DNA from: Arthrobacter sp. ISL-85
GTDB taxonomy: Bacteria; Actinomycetota; Actinomycetes; Actinomycetales; Micrococcaceae
Reading direction: 5' to 3'
Assembly (NCBI RefSeq): GCF_018613675.1
Contig: NZ_JAGGPQ010000020.1
Location: 107,894-171,893, forward strand
Length of the DNA stretch: 64,000 nucleotides
Part shown: piece after piece, positions 16,211 through 24,642 of the stretch
Position numbering within the stretch: the stretch's first letter is position 1
How the letters are laid out: each line of letters opens with the position of its first letter
Translations under genes and position numbers: made by a program
Notes under the pieces: generated by a model
What the model saw: the letters and a program-made list of their open reading frames with translations, nothing else
The model's database searches: none
What the model was told of the DNA's origin: nothing

Positions 16211-16233
16211 ACTTATGACATTGAGGACAAGCC

Positions 16234-16893
16234 ATGGCCGGACTGACCGCCCCGCTGCTGGGACTGGAAAAGAAAAGCTTGCGCGAGCAGGCGCTCTCAG
16301 CGCTGAGGACCGCCATTACCAGCGGTGAGCTGGCGCCCGGACGGCACCTGGTGGAAACCGAACTGTCCGAGATGCTGCAGATCAGCCGCGGTACGCTGCG
16401 CGAAGCCCTCCGCCAACTGGAACAGGAGGGACTGCTTTCCGCGGGGCCCCGCGGCCGGCTCTCCGTCCGCCACCTGGACGAGAAGGAAATCCGCGACATT
16501 TTCGCAGTCAGGGCCGCCCTGGAATCGCTGGCCGCACGGACCCTGTGCGAACTTCCGGACCGGCAGCACGTCACCGAATCGCTGCACAGCGCCATCGACG
16601 CGATGAACGAAACCACCAAGGGAACCCTCAAGGAACGCATCGAATCGGATCTCGAATTCCACCGGACCCTCTGCCGGCTCACGGGCAATGAGACGCTCCT
16701 GCACTCCTGGGAATCGCTGGAGGGCTCCATCCGGATGTCCATTATGTTCGCGGGACTGGAGAAGGGGGTCAGCAACATGAGCGTGGACCGCCACCGGGAA
16801 ATCGTTACCGCCATCGACACCGGGGACGCGGCGCTGGCCCGGAAAACCATCCTTGAACATATGGACACCGCTGCCGCCAACCTGGTGGCGTAG
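16234..16893 (+). CDS. GntR-family regulator (FCD type) of the transketolase locus
   Basis: A 219-residue regulator. It has an N-terminal winged helix (about 15-80; LREQALSALRTAITSGELAP, then ISRGTLREALRQLEQEGLL) and a C-terminal FCD domain with metal-ligand candidates in ESDLEFHRTLC and DRHREIV. The ATG at 16234 follows AGGA. It lies directly behind the transketolase operon and its own upstream palindrome equals those in the divergent promoter region at 12.7 kb. It is therefore probably the local repressor of isomerase-SDR and transporter-transketolase operons. The effector is probably a pathway intermediate. Confidence 0.88.
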   Translation: MAGLTAPLLGLEKKSLREQALSALRTAITSGELAPGRHLVETELSEMLQISRGTLREALRQLEQEGLLSAGPRGRLSVRHLDEKEIRDIFAVRAALESLAARTLCELPDRQHVTESLHSAIDAMNETTKGTLKERIESDLEFHRTLCRLTGNETLLHSWESLEGSIRMSIMFAGLEKGVSNMSVDRHREIVTAIDTGDAALARKTILEHMDTAAANLVA

Positions 16894-16945
16894 CTACCCT
16901 TTCCGGTGCTCGTTCGGGAATCCCAGCACGCTCCCGGCCGTTAAC

Positions 16946-16959
16946 TTACCGAGCGGTAA
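16946..16959. promoter_or_regulatory. TetR-like operator TTACC-N4-GGTAA
   Basis: TTACCGAGCGGTAA sits 28 bases before the hexapeptide-repeat gene, flanked by GTTAAC on both sides. Palindromes of this form are commonly bound by TetR-family repressors in actinobacteria. No TetR gene is in the window, so a regulator encoded elsewhere is implied. Confidence 0.4.
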
Positions 16960-16986
16960 ATAACCGCGGCGTTAACGAGGGATGGT

Positions 16987-17436
16987 ATGACCGCAAAGTT
17001 TGTGTCAGTTGAGGACGACGCCGGGAAGGTCACCCGGTACGCGCGCCACGACAACGGCGGCGGGCTCATTGCCCCGGGAGCCAGCGTTGCGGACAGCGCC
17101 CGCATCGGCCCCATGACCTATGTGGAACACGGCGCGCAGGTGGGCTCCGGCTGCAGGATCGGACACGGCACCTGGATCGACCGCGGGGCCACGATCGGTG
17201 ACCGGACGGTAATTGGCGACGGCGTGCGCATTGGCCGGGGCACCGTTATCGGCAACCGCGTCCACATAGGCAGCCACTCGCGCATTGGCTCCAGCGTTCT
17301 CATCGAGCACGGCGTCCACCTGGACAGCGACAGCGCAGTACCCGACGGCAGCGAGGTTCTCGCCGGGGCGCACTCACGCCTTGCACCGGCCAGGCACAGG
17401 CCGCACCGGAAGGCGAAGGGCGGCCTGGCCGCCTGA
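16987..17436 (+). CDS. Left-handed beta-helix (hexapeptide-repeat) protein
   Basis: A 149-residue protein. Residues 28-115 are a run of hexapeptide repeats (ADSARIGPMTYVEHGAQVGS, TVIGDGVRIGRGTVIGNRVH) forming a left-handed beta helix as in acetyltransferases and carbonic-anhydrase-like proteins. There is no recognisable acceptor domain, and the C-terminus is basic (APARHRPHRKAKGG). It is shorter than known sugar O-acetyltransferases, so enzymatic activity is uncertain. The start ATG follows GAGGGA. It stands alone between the GntR gene and the urease cluster. Confidence 0.75.
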   Translation: MTAKFVSVEDDAGKVTRYARHDNGGGLIAPGASVADSARIGPMTYVEHGAQVGSGCRIGHGTWIDRGATIGDRTVIGDGVRIGRGTVIGNRVHIGSHSRIGSSVLIEHGVHLDSDSAVPDGSEVLAGAHSRLAPARHRPHRKAKGGLAA

Positions 17437-17475
17437 GTTCGCCCCATGAGGCGCGCCCGGAAGCTTGAGGGTCAG

Positions 17476-17507
17476 CCGGCGGTACTCCCGCGGCTTTCTA
17501 CCGCCGG
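17476..17507. terminator. Hairpin between hexapeptide and nickel-permease genes
   Basis: CCGGCGGTA (17476-17484) and TACCGCCGG (17499-17507) form a perfect 9-bp stem with 14-base loop, ending directly before the stop of the convergent nickel-permease gene. Probably a bidirectional terminator. Confidence 0.5.
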
Positions 17508-18539
17508 TTACCGCACCCTTCGATTGACCAGCGATGCTCCGCCCCACACACCCAGCAGCAGCACAACCAGCAGCAGGCCGGCGTCGCCCAAGTCGATCGA
17601 TGAAAGCCATGCCGTCACCGGATCATTCAGGCTGAAGGCGGCGTTGAGGAAACCGCCCAGCGTGATCACCGCGATGACCAGGGCCGAGACTGCCGAAATG
17701 CCGGTCACCAGCGCGTTGAAGCCAAGCCTCCGCCGGGGGTCGTCCAACGCCGAGCGGTACATCCGCATCATCGCCACACCGTTCAGGGAATCGCACAGCG
17801 TCATTGCGGCAGCGAAGGCAAGCGGCAGGGAAAGCAGGGCAAACGGCGGCACCCCGGCGAGCGAGGCCGCCGTCGTTACCATCAGCAGACCGATGGTGGT
17901 GGCAGTATCGAAACCCAACCCGAAGAGGAAGCCGATCACATAGATGTTCCGCGGCCGCCGCACCCTGGCGAGGGGCTTGGCGAGGAGCCGCGCCACCAGT
18001 CCCTGCGGTTCCAGGTCCCGGGCATCGATGGCGGCGCCGTTGCGCCCCCGGCGGTAGGCCCCTGCCGAGCGGGCGAAGGCGGAGCCGTTGAATAAGCCCA
18101 TGGCCAGCAGGAACATCCCGGACACACCGCTGCCGATGAGGCCCAGCACCAGGTTTCCCGCAGTCCCCTCCTGCATCAGGCCGCCAACCATCGACGCACC
18201 GGCGATCACCAGCACGCCGGCCAGGGTCACTACGGAGCTGTGCCCCAGGCTGAAGGCGAAGCCCACACTCACCGGGTCCTGCCGCTGTGCCACGAACTTG
18301 CGGGTGGAGTTGTCGATCGCGGCAAGGTGGTCCCAGTCGTAGCTGTGCTTGACGCCCGCCAGGTAGGCGGTGAGGACAAGCCCCTCCGACAGTGTCACGC
18401 CGCGCCCGTTGACGGCCCCTGCAAGCAGGAGTACGACGGCGGCGGCATGCAGCGCGGCCACGGCACCGAAGGTGAACAGCGCCCGGGTCCGGAGCGGCAG
18501 CGTGTCCCGGTCCCGGTAGAGGGCGGCGATAGTGGCCAT
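17508..18539 (-). CDS. Nickel/cobalt permease (NiCoT/HoxN family)
   Basis: A 343-residue membrane protein of about eight helices that imports Ni2+ (or Co2+). The family signature in helix 2 is present as HSYDWDHLAAID (the H-x4-DH metal motif). The second signature, LGFDTATT with GLLMVTTAA, and the C-terminal helices are also intact. Its ATG overlaps the ureD stop by one base (TGATG), so it is the last gene of the urease transcript and supplies the urease metal. Confidence 0.93.
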   Translation of the reverse strand: MATIAALYRDRDTLPLRTRALFTFGAVAALHAAAVVLLLAGAVNGRGVTLSEGLVLTAYLAGVKHSYDWDHLAAIDNSTRKFVAQRQDPVSVGFAFSLGHSSVVTLAGVLVIAGASMVGGLMQEGTAGNLVLGLIGSGVSGMFLLAMGLFNGSAFARSAGAYRRGRNGAAIDARDLEPQGLVARLLAKPLARVRRPRNIYVIGFLFGLGFDTATTIGLLMVTTAASLAGVPPFALLSLPLAFAAAMTLCDSLNGVAMMRMYRSALDDPRRRLGFNALVTGISAVSALVIAVITLGGFLNAAFSLNDPVTAWLSSIDLGDAGLLLVVLLLGVWGGASLVNRRVR

Positions 18540-19552
18540 CAGTGCTTCCTTAGGTCCAGCGGGCCCTGCCCGTACCAGCGGCCGCGCAGGAAGTTTGTGC
18601 AGGACCTGAGCAGATGGTTCAGCTCATCCGTGCTGTTGGAGAGGCTTCGCAGCACCAGCCCAGTAGTCCCCCCGACAGTGCGGGTCAACGAGATGCCGGT
18701 CAGCGCGTGACAGCCGGCCGTGAGCCCATGCAGTTCGTCGGCGAGCGCCTGGTCCACCCGCGCATCCACCACCACGAGCGAGCCCAGGTGGCTGTAGCCC
18801 TCCATGAATCCGAGTCCGGTGACGTCGTGCAGCGGCGGCCGGATCAGCAGGTTGTCGAGAACCAGCAGTTCGGTGCCCGCCTCCGTTTCGACGTGAAGGT
18901 CGTTCCGCAACCGCACCTCCTCATACCGGAAGGCGGCTCCGTCGGGCGACCAGCCAGGCGTCACCACTTCGGCCATGACCAGGGACGACGACGGCCGCAG
19001 CGTCACGGAGGTCCGCTGCCGGTAGCTGGCCTCCCGGTAGGCGATGAGCTGGTCGGGCATGAGCTCCAGCCGCGCCCCCTCCCCCAGCCGCACAGTCATC
19101 CGCTGCTCGGCAAAAGACCCCGGCGTCCGGTACACCTTGGTAGCCGATTGGGTCGTCAGGAGAAGCGAAGCAAAGTCACTAACCTCCACATCAAGGACAA
19201 AGAGATCGGCTCCAAGATAAGCCCCGCCAGGATTGACGACGACATAGCAAACCTGCCCGGAATCATCGAGGTAATGAGGCCGCATAACCCTCAAAGCACC
19301 CCGATGGTACTGATGGGAGGCCACTGAGCGCTGACCACGATCGGCGACCACGAGCTCCAGCTCGCCCATGGGTGACGTGGGCACTGAGGCGGCGGAGCCG
19401 GAGGTAAGGGCCCGCGGCGTGGCGGGCCTCGCGGGGGGCCCACTGGCGCGAGGGCCCCGATCCGAGCTTGCGAGGATTGGGAGCGCCAGGGGACGGGCAC
19501 GGCCCCTTACATTCGGTGAAGCCGCTGGTGGCGCTCCCGCCGTCGTACTCAT
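18539..19552 (-). CDS. ureD: Urease accessory protein UreD (UreH)
   Basis: Scaffold that, with UreF and UreG, inserts nickel into apo-urease. The core from about residue 62 ([51 protein letters not shown]) is standard UreD of about 276 residues. The first 61 residues are a Pro/Arg/Ala-rich extension encoded within a GC-rich palindromic repeat (19404-19510). The ATG at 19552 overlaps the ureG stop (ATGA), supporting use of the long start. The alternative ATG at 19369 gives the usual family length but lacks a ribosome-binding site. Confidence 0.9.
   Translation of the reverse strand: MSTTAGAPPAASPNVRGRARPLALPILASSDRGPRASGPPARPATPRALTSGSAASVPTSPMGELELVVADRGQRSVASHQYHRGALRVMRPHYLDDSGQVCYVVVNPGGAYLGADLFVLDVEVSDFASLLLTTQSATKVYRTPGSFAEQRMTVRLGEGARLELMPDQLIAYREASYRQRTSVTLRPSSSLVMAEVVTPGWSPDGAAFRYEEVRLRNDLHVETEAGTELLVLDNLLIRPPLHDVTGLGFMEGYSHLGSLVVVDARVDQALADELHGLTAGCHALTGISLTRTVGGTTGLVLRSLSNSTDELNHLLRSCTNFLRGRWYGQGPLDLRKH
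19404..19510. repeat. GC-rich palindromic repeat inside the 5' part of ureD
   Basis: GTAAGGGCC (19404-19412) and GGCCCCTTAC (19501-19510) close a long, very GC-rich imperfect palindrome. The left side reads CCCGCGGCGTGGCGGGC and the right side GACGGGCACGGCCCC. A second element with nearly the same left (GCCGCGGCGTGGTGGGC) and right (AGCGGGCACGGCCCC) parts lies between ureE and ureF. It encodes most of the unusual N-terminal extension of UreD. Confidence 0.6.
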
Positions 19553-20163
19553 GCGAGGTCAAGCATCAGGACGTCGTGGCGGATCCAATCGATGACCTGG
19601 TCGAGTCCTTCGTCAGTTTTGAGGTTGGTGAAGCAGAACGGCTTGTTGCCGCGGAACTCTTTCGAATCCCGCTCCATGACGGCGAGGTCCGCCCCGACGT
19701 GCGGTGCGAGGTCGGTTTTGTTGATGATGAAGAGGTCGGACTTGATCATGCCCTGGCCTGCTTTGCGGGGGATCTTCTCGCCTTGGGCCACGTCGATGAT
19801 GTAAATGGAGAAGTCGACCAGTTCGGGGCTGAAGGTGGCGGAGAGGTTGTCGCCTCCGGACTCAACGAAGATGACTTGCAGGTCGGGGTGCCGGGCCTTG
19901 AGTTCTTCGATGGCGGCGGTGTTCATGGAGGTGTCTTCGCGGATGGCGGTGTGGGGGCAGCCGCCGGTTTCGACGCCGATGATCCGGTCCTCGGGCAGGA
20001 TGCCGTTGGCGGCGAGGATTTTGGCGTCCTCGATGGTGTAGATGTCGTTGGTGATGGCGGCCATGGAAATATCCCCGCTCATGTGCCGGGTGAGCCGCTC
20101 CACGAGTTGGGTTTTGCCGGCGCCGACAGGCCCGCCGATGCCGATTTTGATGGGTTCAGTCAT
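19549..20163 (-). CDS. ureG: Urease accessory GTPase UreG
   Basis: A 204-residue SIMIBI GTPase that drives nickel delivery to urease. The P-loop GPVGAGKT is at 11-18. The Asp/Glu-rich switch (DIYTIEDA), the metal-binding CPH in [32 protein letters not shown] and the base-recognition NKTD are all present. No N-terminal His-rich extension. It is followed by ureD with a 4-base overlap and preceded by ureF 13 bases upstream. Confidence 0.97.
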   Translation of the reverse strand: MTEPIKIGIGGPVGAGKTQLVERLTRHMSGDISMAAITNDIYTIEDAKILAANGILPEDRIIGVETGGCPHTAIREDTSMNTAAIEELKARHPDLQVIFVESGGDNLSATFSPELVDFSIYIIDVAQGEKIPRKAGQGMIKSDLFIINKTDLAPHVGADLAVMERDSKEFRGNKPFCFTNLKTDEGLDQVIDWIRHDVLMLDLA

Positions 20164-20176
20164 GGTGTTCCTCCTA

Positions 20177-20842
20177 CTAGCTCATGAACATCCGGGCACG
20201 CTGGCGTTCGTGCCGCATTTGCGAGATTTCCAGTCCGGGGCTGACGGCGCCAAGGTCGTCCGGCGTAAGGTGCGCGATGTGTTCGATGGCGGCAGCGACG
20301 TCGTCGTGCGCCTTCCGCAGAACGCGCTGCCCGGCGTTCTGGCCGAGTGGGATGGCCCGCACAGCGTTCTGGGTGAGGGAGGTGACGGTGGCGAAAAGAT
20401 AGGCGGCCAGCGCCTCCGGGAGCGGCACCCCCAGTGAGCGGGCGACGACGGCGAACGCCAGCGGCTGGTGCCCGGCTGCCCGGCCGGTGGTCACCAGGTC
20501 CCGGTACAGTTCCAGCGCAGGCGAGGGAAATACTTCACCCCCAATCTCCAAAAGACGTCCGCCCATCTTCACACTGGCCTCCCGGACCTGCCGAGGCAAC
20601 AGAGAGGCAGACAAAAGAGAATCGAGCTCCCCCAGATCGCCACCCTCATACAAGAACCGGATAGCCAACCCATCAGCATAAGTAAGCGACTGGGAGACAA
20701 AAGCAGAAAGCCAGATTCCCAAGGACCCTTCATCAAATACGAGCGCCCGGTCGATGTACGTCTCAAACCCAAAAGAGTGAGCAAAGGCGCCAGTAGGAAG
20801 CGCAGAGTCAGTGAGCTGCTGTAAGGCAAGCTGGTAGCTCAT
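20177..20842 (-). CDS. ureF: Urease accessory protein UreF
   Basis: A 221-residue helical protein that activates UreG within the UreDFG complex. Typical residues are [18 protein letters not shown] at the N-terminus and a C-terminal [19 protein letters not shown] segment. The start was set at the ATG at 20842 (MSYQLALQ), which has GGAG eight bases upstream, instead of an earlier in-frame start lying in the repeat region. It is separated from ureE by about 144 bases containing a GC-rich palindrome. Confidence 0.93.
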   Translation of the reverse strand: MSYQLALQQLTDSALPTGAFAHSFGFETYIDRALVFDEGSLGIWLSAFVSQSLTYADGLAIRFLYEGGDLGELDSLLSASLLPRQVREASVKMGGRLLEIGGEVFPSPALELYRDLVTTGRAAGHQPLAFAVVARSLGVPLPEALAAYLFATVTSLTQNAVRAIPLGQNAGQRVLRKAHDDVAAAIEHIAHLTPDDLGAVSPGLEISQMRHERQRARMFMS

Positions 20843-20883
20843 AACCGCGCTCCCAAGGCGACGTACCCGCACAACTCGGCGGA

Positions 20884-20947
20884 GGCGGGTGATGGGGGCC
20901 GCGGCGTGGTGGGCACCGCGAAGCGGGCACGGCCCCTATCACCCGCC
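20884..20947. repeat. GC-rich palindromic repeat between ureE and ureF
   Basis: Outer arms GGCGGGTGAT (20884-20893) and ATCACCCGCC (20938-20947) are perfect complements; inner arms GGGGCC and GGCCCC extend the stem. Its centre (GCCGCGGCGTGGTGGGC and AGCGGGCACGGCCCC) repeats the element found inside ureD. In the transcript it would form a stable hairpin between the ureE and ureF cistrons. Confidence 0.65.
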
Positions 20948-20986
20948 GAAGCCCCCGCGACTGGACCCGCCGCACCCAGGGTGACC

Positions 20987-21472
20987 CTAGTGGCTGTGTT
21001 CGGCATGGCGGAAAGGTACAGGCATGACGCGTTCCTGGCGGGTGTAGGGCACTCCTGCATGTTGGAGGTAGTCCTCGACGGTGTGGTCGTAGGCGCACAC
21101 CATGACGTCGTCTTCGTACTCCGACGCCGCATCGAAGAACTGTGCCTGGAGGTGCCGGTTGCCGAGGGAGTGTGCGGTGACGCCCATTTCGTGGATGGTC
21201 CTTGGCGCGATGACCAGGACGTCGGTGGGCAGGACGGAGACCACGATCATGTTGGTTTCTTCCACGTGGAGGATGTCGCCGTCGCGGAGGTCGCCGGAAC
21301 CGGAGGGAAGCCGGATGCCGATGTCCTTGCCGTGGTCCGTGGTGGCGCGCTGGATGCGTTTGACCAGTTGGGTGCTGGGCAGCACCACCTTCTCGCGGTG
21401 GAGGCCGGCGTAAGCGGCGAGGTCGGTTTCCGGCAGGTCGTGGAGATTGCCGAGGACTCGTTCGATGATCAC
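20987..21472 (-). CDS. ureE: Urease accessory nickel chaperone UreE
   Basis: A 161-residue nickel-binding metallochaperone. Residues 1-75 form the peptide-binding domain (RVLGNLHDL...). The C-terminal half carries the conserved nickel site region (LGNRHLQAQF, VCAYDHTVEDYLQHAGV). A short His tail ends in RHAEHSH, much less His-rich than the enteric type, so nickel storage capacity should be modest. It follows ureC by 33 bases. Confidence 0.94.
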   Translation of the reverse strand: MIIERVLGNLHDLPETDLAAYAGLHREKVVLPSTQLVKRIQRATTDHGKDIGIRLPSGSGDLRDGDILHVEETNMIVVSVLPTDVLVIAPRTIHEMGVTAHSLGNRHLQAQFFDAASEYEDDVMVCAYDHTVEDYLQHAGVPYTRQERVMPVPFRHAEHSH

Positions 21473-21505
21473 GTGGTTTCTTTCAAGGGTCTGGAATTCG
21501 AGGGG

Positions 21506-23248
21506 CTAGAAGAGGAAGTAGCGCTGCGCCATGGGCAGCACGTCGGAGGGCTCGCAGGTGACGTCCTCGCCGTCGACAGTCACCTGGTACGTTTCCGGGT
21601 CCACCTGGATATCGGGGGTGGCGTCGTTGTACTTGAGGTCCGCCTTGCTGAGTTTGCGGATCCCGAAGACCGGCCGGATGACCTTCTCCAGCCCCAGTTC
21701 CTGAGGGACTCCGGCGTCGATCGCAGCTTTGGACAGGAAAGTGATGGAGGACTGTTGGACGGCCTTGCCGAAGGTGGCGAACATGGGCCGCATGGTTCGT
21801 GGCTGGGGGGTGGGGATGGATCCGTTGGAGTCACCCATGAGCGCGTAGGCGATCTGCCCGCCTTTGAGCACCAGTTCCGGTTTGACGCCGAAGAACGCCG
21901 GATCCCACAGCACCAGGTCCGCGAACTTGCCCACCTCCACGGACCCCACCGAGCCGGCAATGCCCTGCGCAATGGCCGGGTTGATGGTGTACTTGGCCAC
22001 GTAGCGCTTGAGCCGGAAGTTGTCGCTGCCTGGCGAACCGTGGGCACCCGGGCCTGTCCCGCCGTCGGGTTCTTCCAAGACCCCGCGCTGCTTCTTCATC
22101 TTGTCCGCCACTTGCCAGGTGCGCGTGATTACCTCGCCCACCCGGCCCATGGCCTGGGAGTCGGAGGAGGTGATGGAGAAGATGCCCAAATCCTGCAGGA
22201 CGTCCTCGGCGGCAATGGTTTCGGCCCTGATCCGGGAGTCGGCGAAGGCCACGTCCTCCGGAATGTCCGGGTTGAGGTGGTGGCACACCATCAGCATGTC
22301 CAGGTGCTCTTCGATGGTGTTGCGCGTGTACGGGAGGGTGGGGTTGGTGGAGGCGGGCAGGACGTTGGGCATGCCGGCGATCTTGATGATGTCCGGGGCA
22401 TGTCCGCCGCCGGCGCCTTCGGTGTGGAAAGTGTGGATGACGCGGCCGGCGATGGCGCGGATGGTGTCCTCCACGAAGCCGCACTCGTTCAGGGTGTCGG
22501 TGTGGATGGCCACCTGGACGTCATACTCGTCGGCGACCCTCAGTGACGTGTCGATCGAGGAGGTAGTGGCGCCCCAGTCCTCATGGACTTTCAGCCCGAT
22601 GGCACCGGCGCGGATCTGCTCGGCGAGGGGTTCGACGGCGGACGCGTGGCCTTTGCCGAACAGGCCGATGTTCATGGGGAATGCCTCGGCCGCCTGCAGC
22701 ATCCGCTGGATGTGCCATTTTCCGGGGGTCACGGTGGTGGCTTTGGTTCCTTCGGCGGGGCCGGTGCCGCCGCCAATCATCGTGGTCACCCCGCTGGCCA
22801 GCGCCGTGGGGATCTGGTCCGGGGAGATGAAGTGGATGTGGGTGTCGATGCCGCCGGCGGTGAGGATTTTCCGCTCGCCCGCGATGATCTCGGTGCCGGC
22901 GCCGATCACGATGTCTACGCCGTCGGTGATCTGCGGGTTGCCGGCCTTGCCGATCCGGAAGATGTGCCCGTCCTTCAGCGCCACGTCCGCCTTGTAGATG
23001 CCGGTGTAGTCCAGGATGACGGCATTGGTTATCACGGTGTCCGGAATGTCTTCCTCCCTGACGGCCTGGCCGTTCTGCCCCATGCCGTCGCGGATTACCT
23101 TGCCGCCGCCGAACACGACTTCCTCGCCGTACACCGTAAGGTCTCCCTCGATCTCGAGGAACAGTTCGGTGTCGGCCAGGCGGATTTTGTCCCCGGTGGT
23201 CGGTCCGTAAAGGTCGGCGTATTGCCGGCGGGGTATCTCGAAGCTCAC
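21506..23248 (-). CDS. ureC: Urease alpha (catalytic) subunit
   Basis: A 580-residue catalytic subunit hydrolysing urea to ammonia and carbamate. Nickel ligands are in [14 protein letters not shown] (HxH), and the carbamylated Lys is in GLKVHEDWG (about residue 219). Further His ligands lie in [10 protein letters not shown] and [13 protein letters not shown], and the flap catalytic His is in [13 protein letters not shown]. All key residues are intact. The ATG overlaps the ureB stop by 4 bases (ATGA). An ending MAQRYFLF is typical of the family. Confidence 0.98.
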   Translation of the reverse strand: MSFEIPRRQYADLYGPTTGDKIRLADTELFLEIEGDLTVYGEEVVFGGGKVIRDGMGQNGQAVREEDIPDTVITNAVILDYTGIYKADVALKDGHIFRIGKAGNPQITDGVDIVIGAGTEIIAGERKILTAGGIDTHIHFISPDQIPTALASGVTTMIGGGTGPAEGTKATTVTPGKWHIQRMLQAAEAFPMNIGLFGKGHASAVEPLAEQIRAGAIGLKVHEDWGATTSSIDTSLRVADEYDVQVAIHTDTLNECGFVEDTIRAIAGRVIHTFHTEGAGGGHAPDIIKIAGMPNVLPASTNPTLPYTRNTIEEHLDMLMVCHHLNPDIPEDVAFADSRIRAETIAAEDVLQDLGIFSITSSDSQAMGRVGEVITRTWQVADKMKKQRGVLEEPDGGTGPGAHGSPGSDNFRLKRYVAKYTINPAIAQGIAGSVGSVEVGKFADLVLWDPAFFGVKPELVLKGGQIAYALMGDSNGSIPTPQPRTMRPMFATFGKAVQQSSITFLSKAAIDAGVPQELGLEKVIRPVFGIRKLSKADLKYNDATPDIQVDPETYQVTVDGEDVTCEPSDVLPMAQRYFLF

Positions 23249-23613
23249 TTGCCGTCCCCTTCCGCTGCGGCGCCGGGGTGCGCCGGGCCCGTAAGGCGGG
23301 CGCCGCCGTCGAGTTTTCCATTGACTGCATTGCTGAGCCCGTACACCTCGCGGGTCCCGGCCAGCTCAATGAGCCTCACGCTCCGCGAATCCCCCGGCTC
23401 AAACCGGGCCGCGGTTCCTGCCGGGATGTCCAGGCGCCGGCCGTAAGCCGCCTCCCGGTCGAAGTCCAGCGCCGCGTTGGCTTCGGCGAAGTGGAAGTGC
23501 GAGCCCACCTGCACGGGCCGGTCGCCGGTGTTGGTTACGGCAACCTCGATTGCCTCCCTGCCGGCATTCGCGGTCACGGGCTCGGGCCGGAGGACGTATT
23601 CGCCTGGGATCAT
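23245..23613 (-). CDS. ureB: Urease beta subunit
   Basis: A 122-residue structural subunit with the typical start [13 protein letters not shown] and core [20 protein letters not shown] and [17 protein letters not shown]. It has a slightly long Gly/Ala-rich C-terminal tail after the [16 protein letters not shown] segment. It lies between ureA (11 bases) and ureC (4-base overlap). Confidence 0.97.
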   Translation of the reverse strand: MIPGEYVLRPEPVTANAGREAIEVAVTNTGDRPVQVGSHFHFAEANAALDFDREAAYGRRLDIPAGTAARFEPGDSRSVRLIELAGTREVYGLSNAVNGKLDGGARLTGPAHPGAAAEGDGK

Positions 23614-23624
23614 TGCGCCGCTCC

Positions 23625-23927
23625 TTAACGGATGGGGTTGTGGACGGTGACCAGCTTGGTGCCGTCCGGGAACGTGGCTTCGATCTGCACGTCGTGGATC
23701 ATCTCCGGTACGCCTTCCATGACATCTTCGCGGCTCAACAGCGTGGTCCCGTAGCTCATGAGGTCGGCCACGGTCCTGCCGTCGCGGGCGCCCTCGATCA
23801 GTTCGTAGCTGATGATGGCCACGGCCTCGGGGTAGTTGAGCTTGAGGCCGCGGGACTGCCTTCGGCGGGCGAGGTCGGCGGCCACCACGATCAGGAGCTT
23901 TTCCTGCTCACGCGGCATCAGATGCAT
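23625..23927 (-). CDS. ureA: Urease gamma subunit
   Basis: The 100-residue gamma subunit, first structural gene of the urease operon. Motifs are [48 protein letters not shown] and [20 protein letters not shown]. The start at 23927 is weakly marked (GGGAA before CCCTATG). The operon promoter should lie in the 95 bases between it and the isochorismatase-family gene upstream, unless both are co-transcribed. Confidence 0.97.
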   Translation of the reverse strand: MHLMPREQEKLLIVVAADLARRRQSRGLKLNYPEAVAIISYELIEGARDGRTVADLMSYGTTLLSREDVMEGVPEMIHDVQIEATFPDGTKLVTVHNPIR

Positions 23928-24022
23928 AGGGGTTCCCTTCGACGGCCTGGGGCGTGCTGCCAGCGTAAGCGGGTCACGTTTCCGCCAGGTTTCAGGACTG
24001 TCAGTGACGGCTGCGCAACAGG

Positions 24023-24580
24023 CTAGTTTTCGCCGCTGAGCCGGGCGAGGATCTCTTCGCTGGACTGGATCGGCTGGCGGTAGGAGGCGGAAAGGATGCG
24101 AAGCATGTCGGCAGCATCCTGGTCGGCTTCCGAAGCCATCGCGTCCCTGGCATAGGTGACCCGGATGTTGTGGGCGAACGCATCCGCGGCGGTCTGGGCA
24201 ATGCAGTTGTGCGTTGAGACACCGGCAAGCACCACCTCGTCAGCCTCCCAGTTGCGAAGCCGGGCCAGCAGGTTGGTTCCCACGAAGGCGCTGTCCCTCG
24301 TCTTGTTCAACTGGGGCAGGTCCTCCTTGATGAGGCCGGGCACCGACTGGGCCTGCTGGCTGCCGCGGAAGATGAAGCCCTGGTCGTCGTCGAGCATGCT
24401 GAGGGTCCAGGTGGACTTGTCCCGCTCGTGTTCGGTGCCTACCAGAAGGGCCGCGTGCCCGGCGGCCTTGAACCCTTCCAGGAGCCGGTTGCACTCGTTG
24501 ACCACCCGCTCCTGCTGGGCTGCCAGTTCGGGCGTTTCGAAGAATGCGTTCTGCATGTCGATGACCAGGAGGGCGATCAT
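24023..24580 (-). CDS. Isochorismatase-family cysteine hydrolase
   Basis: A 185-residue hydrolase of the nicotinamidase/isochorismatase fold. The catalytic triad is visible: Asp in [11 protein letters not shown] (residue 8), Lys in LNKTRDSAF, and Cys in [15 protein letters not shown]. The family hydrolyses C-N bonds (nicotinamide, biuret, ureidoacrylate, carbamoylsarcosine) or isochorismate. The position 95 bases upstream of ureA on the same strand suggests a nitrogen-releasing role, but the substrate cannot be read. Start ATG 24580 follows GAAAGG. Confidence 0.85.
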   Translation of the reverse strand: MIALLVIDMQNAFFETPELAAQQERVVNECNRLLEGFKAAGHAALLVGTEHERDKSTWTLSMLDDDQGFIFRGSQQAQSVPGLIKEDLPQLNKTRDSAFVGTNLLARLRNWEADEVVLAGVSTHNCIAQTAADAFAHNIRVTYARDAMASEADQDAADMLRILSASYRQPIQSSEEILARLSGEN

Positions 24581-24642
24581 GGGGGCACCTTTCCTCGTTG
24601 AGCCGGTGCGGAAAAGTTACCCGTCTGGAGGGCACCGAAACC

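Noticed and set aside
20906..22546. A 546-codon open frame antisense to ureC and ureE
   Set aside because: It mirrors the urease genes, has no domain features, and spans a palindromic repeat.
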